A stretch of DNA of 32,971 nucleotides from Candidatus Izemoplasmatales bacterium. GTDB lineage: Bacteria > Bacillota_I > Bacilli_A > Izemoplasmatales > Hujiaoplasmataceae. This document shows positions 1 through 8,678 of this stretch, one piece after another (position 1 is the first letter of the stretch; each line of letters opens with the position of its first letter). The position numbers and the translations under genes are program-made. Below the pieces are notes generated by a model. The model saw only the letters and a program-made list of their open reading frames with translations, did no database searches and was not told where the DNA came from. The stretch covers positions 1 to 32,971 of the forward strand of contig JAQVFZ010000005.1 in NCBI GenBank assembly GCA_028697025.1. The letters run 5' to 3'.

Positions 1-39
1 ATCGTGACTATTGAGGAATTAGACGCGTTTTGCAATTAA
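1..39 (+). CDS. possible C-terminal end of a truncated upstream CDS (…IVTIEELDAFCN*)
   Basis: Open frame from base 1 to TAA at 37-39; too short to identify. Confidence 0.25.
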   Translation: MVTIEELDAFCN

Positions 40-53
40 AAAATAACGTTTAT

Positions 54-107
54 TGTGAAGTATGAGATTAATGGAATCAAAATCAATGATTGATCTCATA
101 TTTCACA
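54..107. repeat. imperfect inverted repeat, 15-bp arms (tgtgaagtatgagat / atctcatatttcaca)
   Basis: Arms 54-68 and 93-107 are complementary except one G/T position; 24-nt loop. Confidence 0.6.
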
Positions 108-136
108 CGATATAAACCATATCGAGTAAAAAAAAA

Positions 137-161
137 CTAACGTTTGGTGATAAAAGTTGAT
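137..161 (+). repeat. left terminal inverted repeat ctaacgtttggtgataaaagttgat
   Basis: Exact reverse complement of 1270-1294. Confidence 0.95.
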
Positions 162-173
162 ATTTGAAATTGT

Positions 174-1085
174 TCATTTTAAAATATCGGTTATTCCTTT
201 ATCATTTAAGTAATTTTTGTAGTTTATTGTTTTTGTGTTTTTCATAATTCTAATGTGTAAATCTTCTATCATTTTATTTTTAGCTATAATATGCTGCCGA
301 TGATTTTCAATATTTTCAATTGAAAGATGATTATATCGATAGACAAAGAAATTTAAGTAATGCTGTATGTTTTTAATTCTATAACCACAATGTTTGAATA
401 AGTATCGTTTCAAATTACTATGAAATGAATCAATATAGTCCGTCGAATACAATTCAGTTGGCTCTCTTCGTGGATCTATGAGTTCACATTTATATTGATT
501 CATAAATTGCTTCTGTTTCGGATTACCATCATGGACAAATCTTTCAACTGATTCAATATTAATATTACATAGTCTTTTGTAATCTTCAGGCATGGCCATG
601 GCTCGTGAAGAAATTTTTGCGATACACGTACCACCTAAATCAATGAGTGTAATCACACATAACTGATTGAAAGATAATCCACGATAATCTAGCCCATCTT
701 GTCTGATCAATTTATATTTCTTATCTCGAATTCTAATAAAAGTTTCATCAATGAGAATGATTCCATTTAATCTTACTTCGTCTTGATAATTCATAAGCGA
801 ATGAAAGACGAGATATCGATAGTAATGGGCGGTTTTTATATCTATTTTTAAGTTTCTTGCTATGACACTTAATGTGACATCATCTACCATATATCCAATG
901 AACTTTTTAAATGTGTGTTCGCTTGTTTTTAGATACTTAATGGGAGAGTTATTTAAAATAAAAGTTTTCTTACAGGACTTACAATAATATCTTTGTACTT
1001 GTTTTTTTGATAAACCATTCTTAATTAATTGCTGTTCGGTTCCACATTTAGGACAAATGTATAATTTGGTCATAAGACGTTCCAT
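174..1085 (-). CDS. IS1595/ISXO2-like transposase (the ORF track extends to a TTG at 1130; ATG 1085 or 1073 is more likely)
   Basis: N-terminal zinc ribbon CPKCG…CKSCKKTF, HTH-like segment, acidic motifs IDETF and VHDGNP, C-terminal HSNLKRYL…NFFVYRYNH resembling DDE transposases of the ISXO2 type. Confidence 0.8.
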   Translation of the reverse strand: MERLMTKLYICPKCGTEQQLIKNGLSKKQVQRYYCKSCKKTFILNNSPIKYLKTSEHTFKKFIGYMVDDVTLSVIARNLKIDIKTAHYYRYLVFHSLMNYQDEVRLNGIILIDETFIRIRDKKYKLIRQDGLDYRGLSFNQLCVITLIDLGGTCIAKISSRAMAMPEDYKRLCNINIESVERFVHDGNPKQKQFMNQYKCELIDPRREPTELYSTDYIDSFHSNLKRYLFKHCGYRIKNIQHYLNFFVYRYNHLSIENIENHRQHIIAKNKMIEDLHIRIMKNTKTINYKNYLNDKGITDILK

Positions 1086-1086
1086 A

Positions 1087-1180
1087 ACGAGAAAAGCGAG
1101 CACTCTACCCCAAGGAACGTCGCCAAACAATTCGAGGGTAAAGTACTCGCTTTTCTCGTCCCTTATTAGAATTGTTTGGC
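1087..1180 (-). other. interleaved inverted repeats (A-B-A'-B' order) in the transposase leader
   Basis: A 1087-1103 pairs with A' 1143-1159 (one wobble); B 1122-1133 pairs exactly with B' 1169-1180. Confidence 0.75.
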
Positions 1181-1186
1181 AGATTT

Positions 1187-1192
1187 ATTATA
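1187..1192 (-). promoter_or_regulatory. putative -10 box (TATAAT) of the transposase; weak -35
   Basis: TATAAT on the minus strand places the start site near 1180, at the outer arm of the 1122-1180 inverted repeat. Confidence 0.4.
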
Positions 1193-1269
1193 CCATTTTT
1201 CAAGTTTGTTTACATTTGTTTTTTTAGTAAACGTATTTTGGCTAAATTTGGGTTAAAGGTAAAATCGTC

Positions 1270-1294
1270 ATCAACTTTTATCACCAAACGTTAG
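1270..1294 (-). repeat. right terminal inverted repeat
   Basis: Exact reverse complement of 137-161. Confidence 0.95.
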
Positions 1295-1321
1295 AAAAAA
1301 AAATATCAGCATCAGCTGATA
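1295..1321 (-). terminator. intrinsic terminator of tRNA-Tyr (TATCAGC-TGAT-GCTGATA-T9)
   Basis: 7-bp stem, 4-nt loop and T9 on the minus strand directly after the tRNA; the T-run abuts the IS. Confidence 0.75.
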
Positions 1322-1327
1322 ATTAGA

Positions 1328-1412
1328 TGGTGGAGGGGGACGGTTTCGAACCGCCGAACCCGATGGGAGCAGATTTACAGTCTGCCGCGTTTAGCCTCTT
1401 CGCTACCCCTCC
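1328..1412 (-). tRNA. tRNA-Tyr (GTA), CCA encoded
   Basis: Acceptor stem ggagggg, long variable arm, anticodon loop CTGTAAA, T-loop GGTTCGAAACC, 3' CCA. Confidence 0.93.
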
Positions 1413-1429
1413 GTTTATTTTGCTATTAC

Positions 1430-1458
1430 ATTATAACAAAACCATATTTAAAATGCAA
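1430..1458 (-). promoter_or_regulatory. promoter of tRNA-Tyr, TTGCAT-N17-TATAAT
   Basis: -35 at 1458-1453, -10 at 1435-1430, 17-nt spacer. Confidence 0.7.
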
Positions 1459-1576
1459 CTACATTTTTCTAAAAATGACAATGGTGATTATTATGCTTTT
1501 TTGGCTTAAAAAGTTATATAAACTAATAAATCATGATATAATCTATAAGTAGCCTTATCTCAGGAGGAAATTTAGA

Positions 1577-1939
1577 ATGATTATCGCTTTAATAGCCCAT
1601 GACAAGATGAAATCGGAAATGATTGATTTCGCAAAAAAATATCAGGCAACCTTAAAAAAACATAATCTAGTCGCTACCGGAACAACCGGTCATAGAATTA
1701 TTGAAGCCACAGGTTTAAATGTCAAATGTTTTCGCTCAGGCCCTTTGGGTGGAGATCAAGAAATCGGTGCGGAAGTGGCAAACGGAAAAATCGATTTAAT
1801 TTTCTTCTTTCGCGATCCATTGACTGCACAACCTCATGAACCAGACGTATCAGCATTATTGAGATTATCTGATGTCTACAAAATACCTTTAGCAACAAAT
1901 ATCTCTACCGCAGAACTTATCGTTCATTCAATACATTAA
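1577..1939 (+). CDS. mgsA: methylglyoxal synthase
   Basis: 120 aa; [36 protein letters not shown] motifs. Confidence 0.95.
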   Translation: MIIALIAHDKMKSEMIDFAKKYQATLKKHNLVATGTTGHRIIEATGLNVKCFRSGPLGGDQEIGAEVANGKIDLIFFFRDPLTAQPHEPDVSALLRLSDVYKIPLATNISTAELIVHSIH

Positions 1940-1963
1940 AGGCTCTCAAACTAGAGAGCCTTT
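1938..1963. terminator. bidirectional intrinsic terminator between convergent mgsA and the phosphatase gene
   Basis: aaaggctctc-aaacta-gagagccttt followed by T-rich sequence. Confidence 0.85.
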
Positions 1964-3072
1964 TTATTTAAAACTATAACAGGAATCATCATTTCATCCT
2001 TGATTAAACCAGCATGAGTAGCTTTGTGAATATGTTTGGCGTTTTGTAATCTAAAACTGTATTTATCAATAGCCAAAGAAAAGTAGTCCCCTAAAAAGCC
2101 TTCTGTTCTCGGGCTTTTTTGGCCCTTACCGAACAATTCCATCTTCAATAAATCTTGGCTTTTATACAAAATAAACTTATCTTTGAAATGTTTGTTGAAG
2201 GCATTTTCAAACTCTTCACGCTTATCATCTTTAATATAGAACGCTGTCGCTCTAGCTTCTATTGCTGGCTGATGAAGAAAGGTACTGGTTATGTCTTCAT
2301 ATTCCCAAAGGTTGATTCCTTCAATATCTATTTGTCCGTGGTCAGCGGTAATTAATACTAAAGTATCTTCATTGATTTTATCATATAAATATTGAATTGC
2401 TGAGTCTATTTCTTTAATATGATTTGATATAATTTCAGACTGAGTTCCAAATTCATGAAGAAAAGTATCAAGCTTATCCCAATAAGCATAAATGAAATTT
2501 TGTTGTCCATTACCAAGGGTCTTGATTACAGTATCGATCTGATCTTTAATGGTTTTGTGTTCCTTTATTCGAAATTCCGGAAAAATCTCATGTGTTTTTA
2601 CATCTGGATTTTTTTCATTGATCAACTCATATATATATTTAACTTTAACGTATTTATCACTAACATTATAATCAAATTTATATAATTCGTCATAATAGTC
2701 TTGATTTAAAAAGAATACGACGTTTTTGTCTTCCTCTTTAACATATTGTTGCCATCCAATCCAACCTGTAGCCACTGGAGGCAAACCAGTAGTTGCGGTT
2801 GTTGTCGCTGCGACTGTTGTTGAAGGAAAAACTGTCGTTACATCTATAATTTTCTTTTTGTTTAAAAACTCTGATACTTCTTTGTGTTTGTTCAAAATTT
2901 CACTGCCCATGGCGTCTACAAGATAAAGTACAACATTCTTGTATTTTTTATCCAGTATTTTGTCAAGCGAATCCAATCCTTTATATCCCAAATTTACTCC
3001 ATAAAATTTTAAAATGGAATTTGTTATACTCAGTAAAGAATTATCATAATCGGGAAACACGATATTCGCCAT
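1951..3072 (-). CDS. alkaline phosphatase superfamily / type I phosphodiesterase-like protein
   Basis: 373 aa; YLVDAMG, FPSTTVAATTTATTGL, ITADHGQ, THAG motifs. Confidence 0.8.
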   Translation of the reverse strand: MANIVFPDYDNSLLSITNSILKFYGVNLGYKGLDSLDKILDKKYKNVVLYLVDAMGSEILNKHKEVSEFLNKKKIIDVTTVFPSTTVAATTTATTGLPPVATGWIGWQQYVKEEDKNVVFFLNQDYYDELYKFDYNVSDKYVKVKYIYELINEKNPDVKTHEIFPEFRIKEHKTIKDQIDTVIKTLGNGQQNFIYAYWDKLDTFLHEFGTQSEIISNHIKEIDSAIQYLYDKINEDTLVLITADHGQIDIEGINLWEYEDITSTFLHQPAIEARATAFYIKDDKREEFENAFNKHFKDKFILYKSQDLLKMELFGKGQKSPRTEGFLGDYFSLAIDKYSFRLQNAKHIHKATHAGLIKDEMMIPVIVLNKKAL

Positions 3073-3075
3073 AAA

Positions 3076-4470
3076 TTAAACCTCTTTTCTTGTTTTCGGT
3101 AAGAATTTAACTTTACTATAAAGAAAAGCTCCGACCAAAGCCGCGAGAACGTTACTTGCAAGCATTGCATACCAGATTCCCATAGGTCCCAAATCTGTAT
3201 ACTTGTTAGCCAATAATATCATTGGTAGTCTTAAAATCCATAACCTTGTAATCGCCAAAATGAATGACTTTTTCGTTTCTCCGCTTCCTTGAAACGCAGA
3301 TAAATATACTTGGAACAAAGCCATCAAAGGTAAACCGATTCCAATCCAAAATACATAGGTTGTAGCGTGTTTAATTGTGTCTGAGTCCTTGCTGAACAAG
3401 TGAACTATCGATTCTGAAAAAGGCAACAAAATTATAATTCCCACAATCATCATGATTACAGAAATTACTATACCTTCTCTTACAGATTTTTTAGCTCGAG
3501 GAATGTTTTGCGCACCTACGTTTTGAGCAATATAGATAGCGACTATCGACGATACAGCAGATACCGGGAACATTACCAATGAAGAAATTCTATTGCCAAT
3601 GTAAAAAGCTGCGGAAACGCTTGTTCCGTAAGCGTAAATCAATGAATTCAAGATAACAAAACCCACGGCTTGTATTGATTGGCCCGTGGAAGCGGGAATA
3701 CCTATATTGAATATATCGCCTATAATCGTCTTATTCAATTGTTTAATATTGAAATTCACGGTCAAACTCTTTTTGGATTTCAATAAAAAGAATATTATTA
3801 TCGGTAATATAACCGAGTGAGCTGTCACAGTAGATAAGGCAGCTCCCGTTACGCCCATATTAAGTGACAAAACCATAATTGGGGTCAGTATTATATTTAA
3901 AGCTATACCAATTGCATTGACAACGACCGGAGTTGTTGTATCTCCAGTAGCTCTTCTTACAGCTTCAAAGGCATACATCAAAAACAAAATCGGCAATTCA
4001 AAACTTCTTATCCTTAAATATGTAATTGCAAAGGTTAAATCAGATCCCTCTGCGCCCATCAATTTTAAAATATATGGAGCGGATAAATAAACAATTGCAG
4101 TAAAAAGAATCCCTAAGAAAACGGAAATATAAACAGTATTATTTGAATATTTCTTGGCAGTATCGTAATCTCCTTTGCCCACATACTGACCAATCAATGC
4201 ATTACCAGCGACACTAAGTCCCATACCAAAAGAAATAAAAATGAAAAAGATTGGCCATGTTAGTGCTACTGCACTTTGCATAGAAGTAGCAAGTGATGTT
4301 CCAGCATCGGTAACTCCATCAACCATACCCAAGAAAATGCCATCAACAATATCATGAAGAGTTTTTAGTACATTGACCAGGAACACTGGAAAACTTAAAT
4401 ATAATAGTCCCTTCCAGATTGGATTTTTATAAAGAATTAAATTCGTTCGATCATCAATTTTTGTGTTCAT
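3076..4470 (-). CDS. MATE-family efflux transporter (start corrected from 4584)
   Basis: Multi-TM protein with MATE pattern (PVFLVNVLKTLHDIVDGIFLG…GQYVGKGD); ATG at 4470 preceded by AAAGGTGAG; the longer ORF extension runs through a terminator-like hairpin toward a tRNA. Confidence 0.9.
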   Translation of the reverse strand: MNTKIDDRTNLILYKNPIWKGLLYLSFPVFLVNVLKTLHDIVDGIFLGMVDGVTDAGTSLATSMQSAVALTWPIFFIFISFGMGLSVAGNALIGQYVGKGDYDTAKKYSNNTVYISVFLGILFTAIVYLSAPYILKLMGAEGSDLTFAITYLRIRSFELPILFLMYAFEAVRRATGDTTTPVVVNAIGIALNIILTPIMVLSLNMGVTGAALSTVTAHSVILPIIIFFLLKSKKSLTVNFNIKQLNKTIIGDIFNIGIPASTGQSIQAVGFVILNSLIYAYGTSVSAAFYIGNRISSLVMFPVSAVSSIVAIYIAQNVGAQNIPRAKKSVREGIVISVIMMIVGIIILLPFSESIVHLFSKDSDTIKHATTYVFWIGIGLPLMALFQVYLSAFQGSGETKKSFILAITRLWILRLPMILLANKYTDLGPMGIWYAMLASNVLAALVGAFLYSKVKFLPKTRKEV

Positions 4471-4495
4471 AGACTCACCTTTTTTAAGAAAATAA

Positions 4496-4527
4496 ATGTG
4501 GCGTACTGTAAAATCAGTACGCCACAT
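4496..4527 (-). terminator. 13-bp perfect hairpin between the tRNA operon and the MATE gene (terminator or attenuator)
   Basis: atgtggcgtactg-taaaat-cagtacgccacat; minus strand continues TTATTTTC. Confidence 0.6.
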
Positions 4528-4555
4528 CCATGCTTTACGCATAATATTTGTGAGT

Positions 4556-4631
<76 letters not shown>

Positions 4632-4632
4632 A

Positions 4633-4708
4633 TGGTGGAGGTTGACGGGCTCGAACCGCCGACCCTCTGCTTGTAAGGCAGATGCTCTCCCAGCTGAGCT
4701 AAACCTCC
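4633..4708 (-). tRNA. tRNA-Val (TAC), CCA encoded
   Basis: ggaggtt acceptor stem, anticodon loop CTTACAA, GGTTCGAGCCC T-arm, CCA. Confidence 0.93.
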
Positions 4709-4727
4709 ATTTTTCACTCGCATAAAG

Positions 4728-4756
4728 ATTTTACTATTTATTAGTTTTATTGTCAA
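4728..4756 (-). promoter_or_regulatory. promoter of tRNA-Val/tRNA-Thr, TTGACA-N17-TAAAAT
   Basis: -35 at 4756-4751, -10 at 4733-4728, 17-nt spacer. Confidence 0.75.
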
Positions 4757-4798
4757 GAAAAAAAATTAAAAATCCTATTTTTTTTCTTGTTTAATAAT

Positions 4799-6058
4799 TC
4801 ACTCTAAGAACTGATATTTTTCGTTGAAAACTTTAATAAACACCGTTACGACCAACAAGTCAGCGCTACCGCCAAAACTCAAGTTATTTGCGATACAATA
4901 ATCGTTTATTTTCATGACATCCTCAGTGTTATTTAAATCCAATCCCGCGAACATTTCTTTTATACACAAATACTTTTCATATGAACCAGCTCTTTGATAC
5001 AAGGAAGTATCTTCACTATTGATGATAAGAAAAATCAAAGTTTGAATTTTTGAATAAGTGGATAAATCAAATAGCTTCTTTAAGGCTTCTTTTACTGTTG
5101 AAAAGCCTGACAATGCTTCTCCTCTTATGCCTTTAATAGAGTGTTCTTGAAATGCCTTGTCACCATAACTAGCACTAGAGTAATCATAATCCAAAAAGAG
5201 TTGTTTTGCAAATGATTGGCTTATATCAAAAATTGTTCTCTTTTCATATCTAGATAATTTATATCCTATACTTGAAATTATTAATCCTAAATTAAAAATT
5301 AAGCCCTTATAGGCGTTGACACCTTGAGTAGCTTTAAACATAGCTGTTTCAGCGCTTTTTCCTATACTTTGAAGATTTCTGATTAAGTCAATTTCCTTCA
5401 AATTTTTAAATGTTTCAAAAAACATCTCAATCAGATAAGGCATTATTGCTTCTTTTGCTTTTATCATCAATTCATAGTTCATATCTGGATGACTTCCCGA
5501 TGTATAGGGAGTTACCAAACCAAATTTGGGATCGAGTTCTAACTCTTCCATTATACTCTGATTTAAAATTTGAGAAATGCTATTTTCATAAAACATTTTA
5601 GCTTTCTTATCTATTATATCTAATATCTCTAAGTCAGTATGTCTTTGATTCCTCATGCAAAAAGAAGCTTGATTATCGCAGATTATGCATTTTCTTTTTT
5701 GTTCCCTAATCGTTACAGTTCCATATCTATCATATACATCCAAGTCAATAAACCTACCCAACTTATGATGTTCTTCGATTGATATCATTTGTCTTTTTAT
5801 CGATTTGGCCTCAAATCCATTTAATAAAATTAAAACAAAAGGACCATCACCATTTTGATGATAGTCGTAAGTAACGGATGGAAATGATTTAAGGATAAAA
5901 GAAAAAGCGTTGATCAAAAGATAAGATAAATAATTGTTCTTTTCTGTGCCGGGCATGTTTGCTTTAATGCTGACGACAGTTTCATAAAAGTTTAAGTACT
6001 CTTCTATAAGTTTTGATCTTTTCTCTCTTCCCGACAGTATGTCATCTAAAATATTCAT
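4799..6058 (-). CDS. citXG: fused CitX (apo-citrate lyase phosphoribosyl-dephospho-CoA transferase) - CitG (triphosphoribosyl-dephospho-CoA synthase)
   Basis: N-terminal CitX signature (GRFIDLDVYDRYGTVTIREQKRKCIICDNQASFCMRNQRH) followed by CitG-like helical domain with TPYTSGSHPDMNYELM and GGSADLL. Confidence 0.85.
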   Translation of the reverse strand: MNILDDILSGREKRSKLIEEYLNFYETVVSIKANMPGTEKNNYLSYLLINAFSFILKSFPSVTYDYHQNGDGPFVLILLNGFEAKSIKRQMISIEEHHKLGRFIDLDVYDRYGTVTIREQKRKCIICDNQASFCMRNQRHTDLEILDIIDKKAKMFYENSISQILNQSIMEELELDPKFGLVTPYTSGSHPDMNYELMIKAKEAIMPYLIEMFFETFKNLKEIDLIRNLQSIGKSAETAMFKATQGVNAYKGLIFNLGLIISSIGYKLSRYEKRTIFDISQSFAKQLFLDYDYSSASYGDKAFQEHSIKGIRGEALSGFSTVKEALKKLFDLSTYSKIQTLIFLIINSEDTSLYQRAGSYEKYLCIKEMFAGLDLNNTEDVMKINDYCIANNLSFGGSADLLVVTVFIKVFNEKYQFLE

Positions 6059-7577
6059 CTTTAACTTTTCTCAAGACATCAAGATATGTGCCATCTCGAT
6101 ATTCGACATAACCGATGATTTTCTCGTCTGTTTCAATATGTCTTGGTACACCGGTAATATTATGCGTGATTGAAAGCAGTTCTTCAATTTTATATAATGT
6201 AAACGGACTATCTTCAAGTTTTTTCAAAAGATCTTTTCGCAATGGGTTTACCGCAATCCCTCTTTCGGTAATCAAAATGTCAATATCCGATCCTGGAGTC
6301 GTCACTGTCATAACCCGCTCTTTTATAATTGGTATTCTCGATTTAATCAATGGTGAAATAATTATTGATACTTTTGATCCATAAGCTATATCAGCGTGGC
6401 CGCCGCTACCGCCGATAAGATTGCCCAAAGAATCGGTAGTGACATTGACATTAAAGTCTAAATCTATCTCTGTAGCACCTAATATGACAAAATCTAGTTG
6501 ATTACAGATTGGATTATCTTCAAAAGGATTTCCATACTCACTAGCAGACATCGCCAGATGGTTTTTATTCTTAGCAAATGAAGTCACGGCTTCCAAATCA
6601 AAACACTGAACATCATAGAGATTCTTGAACAAGTCCTTTTCCAACATATCTACATATGCTTTAGTGATTCCCCCTGAGGCAAAACTTCCTATTATGCCAT
6701 TTTTAATCATAATATCTTCCACAAATTTAACGACTGCTAAAGATGTTTTTCCTGCACCTGTTTGCATGGAAAAACCATCTTTTATCAAACCAAGATAGTT
6801 CAACAAATTAGCGCAATCTTTAGCGATTTTTAACCCTATTGGATCCTTTGATACTTCAGTAGTTCCTGAAACAATGCCACCTCTGTCTCCGATTGAATCG
6901 ATAACTAATACATAATCAACGTATCTGCCGTCAATTTGGTGAGCTACCAGGGTGTCTACTAACGTATCAGTCACTAAAACAACTTTTTTTGCATATTCTA
7001 AGTCACTGATAGCGTACCCTAATGTACCACAAGCACTCTTTCCAATCGCGCCATGGCCATTACCAAATTGATCGACTACCGGACAAGCAATAAAAGCAAC
7101 ATCTATTGCCAGATCTCCGCTTTCAATCGCTCTCGATCTTCCGCCATGAGTATTCATAATCAACTTACCCTGAAGATATCCTTGACTTATGGTATCGGCA
7201 ACAGGGCCATTTAAGTAATTGGTATGAATATCAGTAACATTGCCATTCTTGATTAAATCAACCAGGTTTGTATAACTAGGAAAAATCGAACTTGGAGCGA
7301 GATGGATATTTTTTAAATCTCTTTTTTCTATTTCCTTCGCAACCAATTGAATGACTTTATCACCATTTCGCAAATGATGATGAAATGATAGAGTCATTCC
7401 TGATGTAATATTCAAGGCATTGAATACTTCATCGATATTGTGTAAAAAAACAGTTTCATCTGTTTTGCTCTTCTTAGAAACTGTTTTTCTTATTCTATTT
7501 AAATGTTCGTCGCTGGAGACAAAAGGTTTTAAATTATCAGGTATGAATCTTTTAACTCCATTAATCATTAACATCAC
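6042..7577 (-). CDS. citF: citrate lyase alpha subunit family (context: probable citramalate lyase alpha)
   Basis: 511 aa; SFHHHLRNGD, HGGRSRAIESGDL, GGSGGHADIAYGS motifs of CitF. Confidence 0.92.
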   Translation of the reverse strand: MMLMINGVKRFIPDNLKPFVSSDEHLNRIRKTVSKKSKTDETVFLHNIDEVFNALNITSGMTLSFHHHLRNGDKVIQLVAKEIEKRDLKNIHLAPSSIFPSYTNLVDLIKNGNVTDIHTNYLNGPVADTISQGYLQGKLIMNTHGGRSRAIESGDLAIDVAFIACPVVDQFGNGHGAIGKSACGTLGYAISDLEYAKKVVLVTDTLVDTLVAHQIDGRYVDYVLVIDSIGDRGGIVSGTTEVSKDPIGLKIAKDCANLLNYLGLIKDGFSMQTGAGKTSLAVVKFVEDIMIKNGIIGSFASGGITKAYVDMLEKDLFKNLYDVQCFDLEAVTSFAKNKNHLAMSASEYGNPFEDNPICNQLDFVILGATEIDLDFNVNVTTDSLGNLIGGSGGHADIAYGSKVSIIISPLIKSRIPIIKERVMTVTTPGSDIDILITERGIAVNPLRKDLLKKLEDSPFTLYKIEELLSITHNITGVPRHIETDEKIIGYVEYRDGTYLDVLRKVKDEYFR

Positions 7578-8426
7578 CTACAATATTTCGAATATTTTTG
7601 CTTTTTCAATAATTTTTTCAGCTCGATTGATAATCGGTTTATCAATCATTTTTCCTTGGTATTGGAAAACACCATGCCCTGGTTTGCTAAGATTAATTTT
7701 TATTATCTCTTGAGCCCATTTAATCTCTTCTGGCGAAGGAGAAAAAACCTTGTTTATTGTATCCAATTGGTTTGGATGAATAGATGCTTTAGCTTTCATC
7801 CCTAGGCTCATCGCATAGGTGCTGTCTCGCAATAAGCCTTCCGGATTATTGATGTTTGTATATGGCGTATCAATTGGAATTAAATGATTAATTACGCTTT
7901 GATAAACGATTCTTGATCTTGCGTAGAATATTTCTTCACTAGATTCTGTTCTTTTTATTTCTAAATCGTTAGCTAGATCTTCGGCTCCAATAAATAATCC
8001 AATAAGCCTTTTGTTTTCGGCATATAAAGGCAATTCTTCTACACCTCTAGCAGTTTCAACTAAAGCAATTACTTTAGTTTCTGGCATGTTGTTCTTTGCT
8101 TCATATTCAGAAAGAAGTACAGTCAACTTGTCTGATGTAAGTTTATCCATCTTGGGAATCAGAAGATAATCAATCTTATTGGTTTTAAGAAGTTCTATAT
8201 CTTTATAAAACCATTCGCTATCAATGGCATTAACCCTAAGAATTATCTGTTTAGGTAAAACACTCGAGTTTATTAAATAGTTTCTAACTAGATTTCTGGC
8301 ATTATTTTTTTCGGAAATGCTGATGGCATCTTCCAAATCAAAAATGATGGCATCAGCAGAAAAAACATCGGCGTTTTGTAACATCGAAGGATTATTTCCC
8401 GGAATAAACAACAAAGACCTAAACAT
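7578..8426 (-). CDS. citE: citrate lyase beta subunit family (probable citramalyl-ACP lyase)
   Basis: 282 aa; RSLLFIPGNNPSML, IFDLEDAIS, LIPKMD, IGAEDLANDLEIKR, KASIHPNQ motifs. Confidence 0.93.
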   Translation of the reverse strand: MFRSLLFIPGNNPSMLQNADVFSADAIIFDLEDAISISEKNNARNLVRNYLINSSVLPKQIILRVNAIDSEWFYKDIELLKTNKIDYLLIPKMDKLTSDKLTVLLSEYEAKNNMPETKVIALVETARGVEELPLYAENKRLIGLFIGAEDLANDLEIKRTESSEEIFYARSRIVYQSVINHLIPIDTPYTNINNPEGLLRDSTYAMSLGMKAKASIHPNQLDTINKVFSPSPEEIKWAQEIIKINLSKPGHGVFQYQGKMIDKPIINRAEKIIEKAKIFEIL

Positions 8427-8673
8427 CTTCTTTCATCCTCTCAATCGCCGTCAGCAGCCGAGACTTGATAGTATAATCCAAAGCTCCTTTATCAACAACG
8501 ACAACCTTCACATTTTTCAATCCTTGTTCAGTTAAAGTATCCTCTATCGTTTTAAGAATCTGATTATAGAAAAAAGCGCCGACAATACTATTGATCTCAA
8601 TAGTGGTCTTGTCATTTGTTTCTACACTTATCAAACAATCATTGGATTCTTTGCTTCCTGCGATACCTTTCAT
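8419..8673 (-). CDS. citD: citrate lyase acyl carrier protein (gamma subunit)
   Basis: 84 aa; GIAGSKESNDCLI prosthetic group serine motif. Confidence 0.9.
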   Translation of the reverse strand: MKGIAGSKESNDCLISVETNDKTTIEINSIVGAFFYNQILKTIEDTLTEQGLKNVKVVVVDKGALDYTIKSRLLTAIERMKEDV

Positions 8674-8678
8674 AATTT

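Larger units (their letters stand above)
137..1294 (-). mobile_element. Insertion sequence, IS1595/ISXO2-like, ~1158 bp
   Basis: Perfect 25-bp TIRs (137-161 and 1270-1294) flank a single transposase ORF; both ends are bordered by A9 runs consistent with a short target-site duplication. Confidence 0.85.

Noticed and set aside
1327-1509. 60-aa plus-strand ORF
   Set aside because: Lies antisense across tRNA-Tyr; no protein-like features
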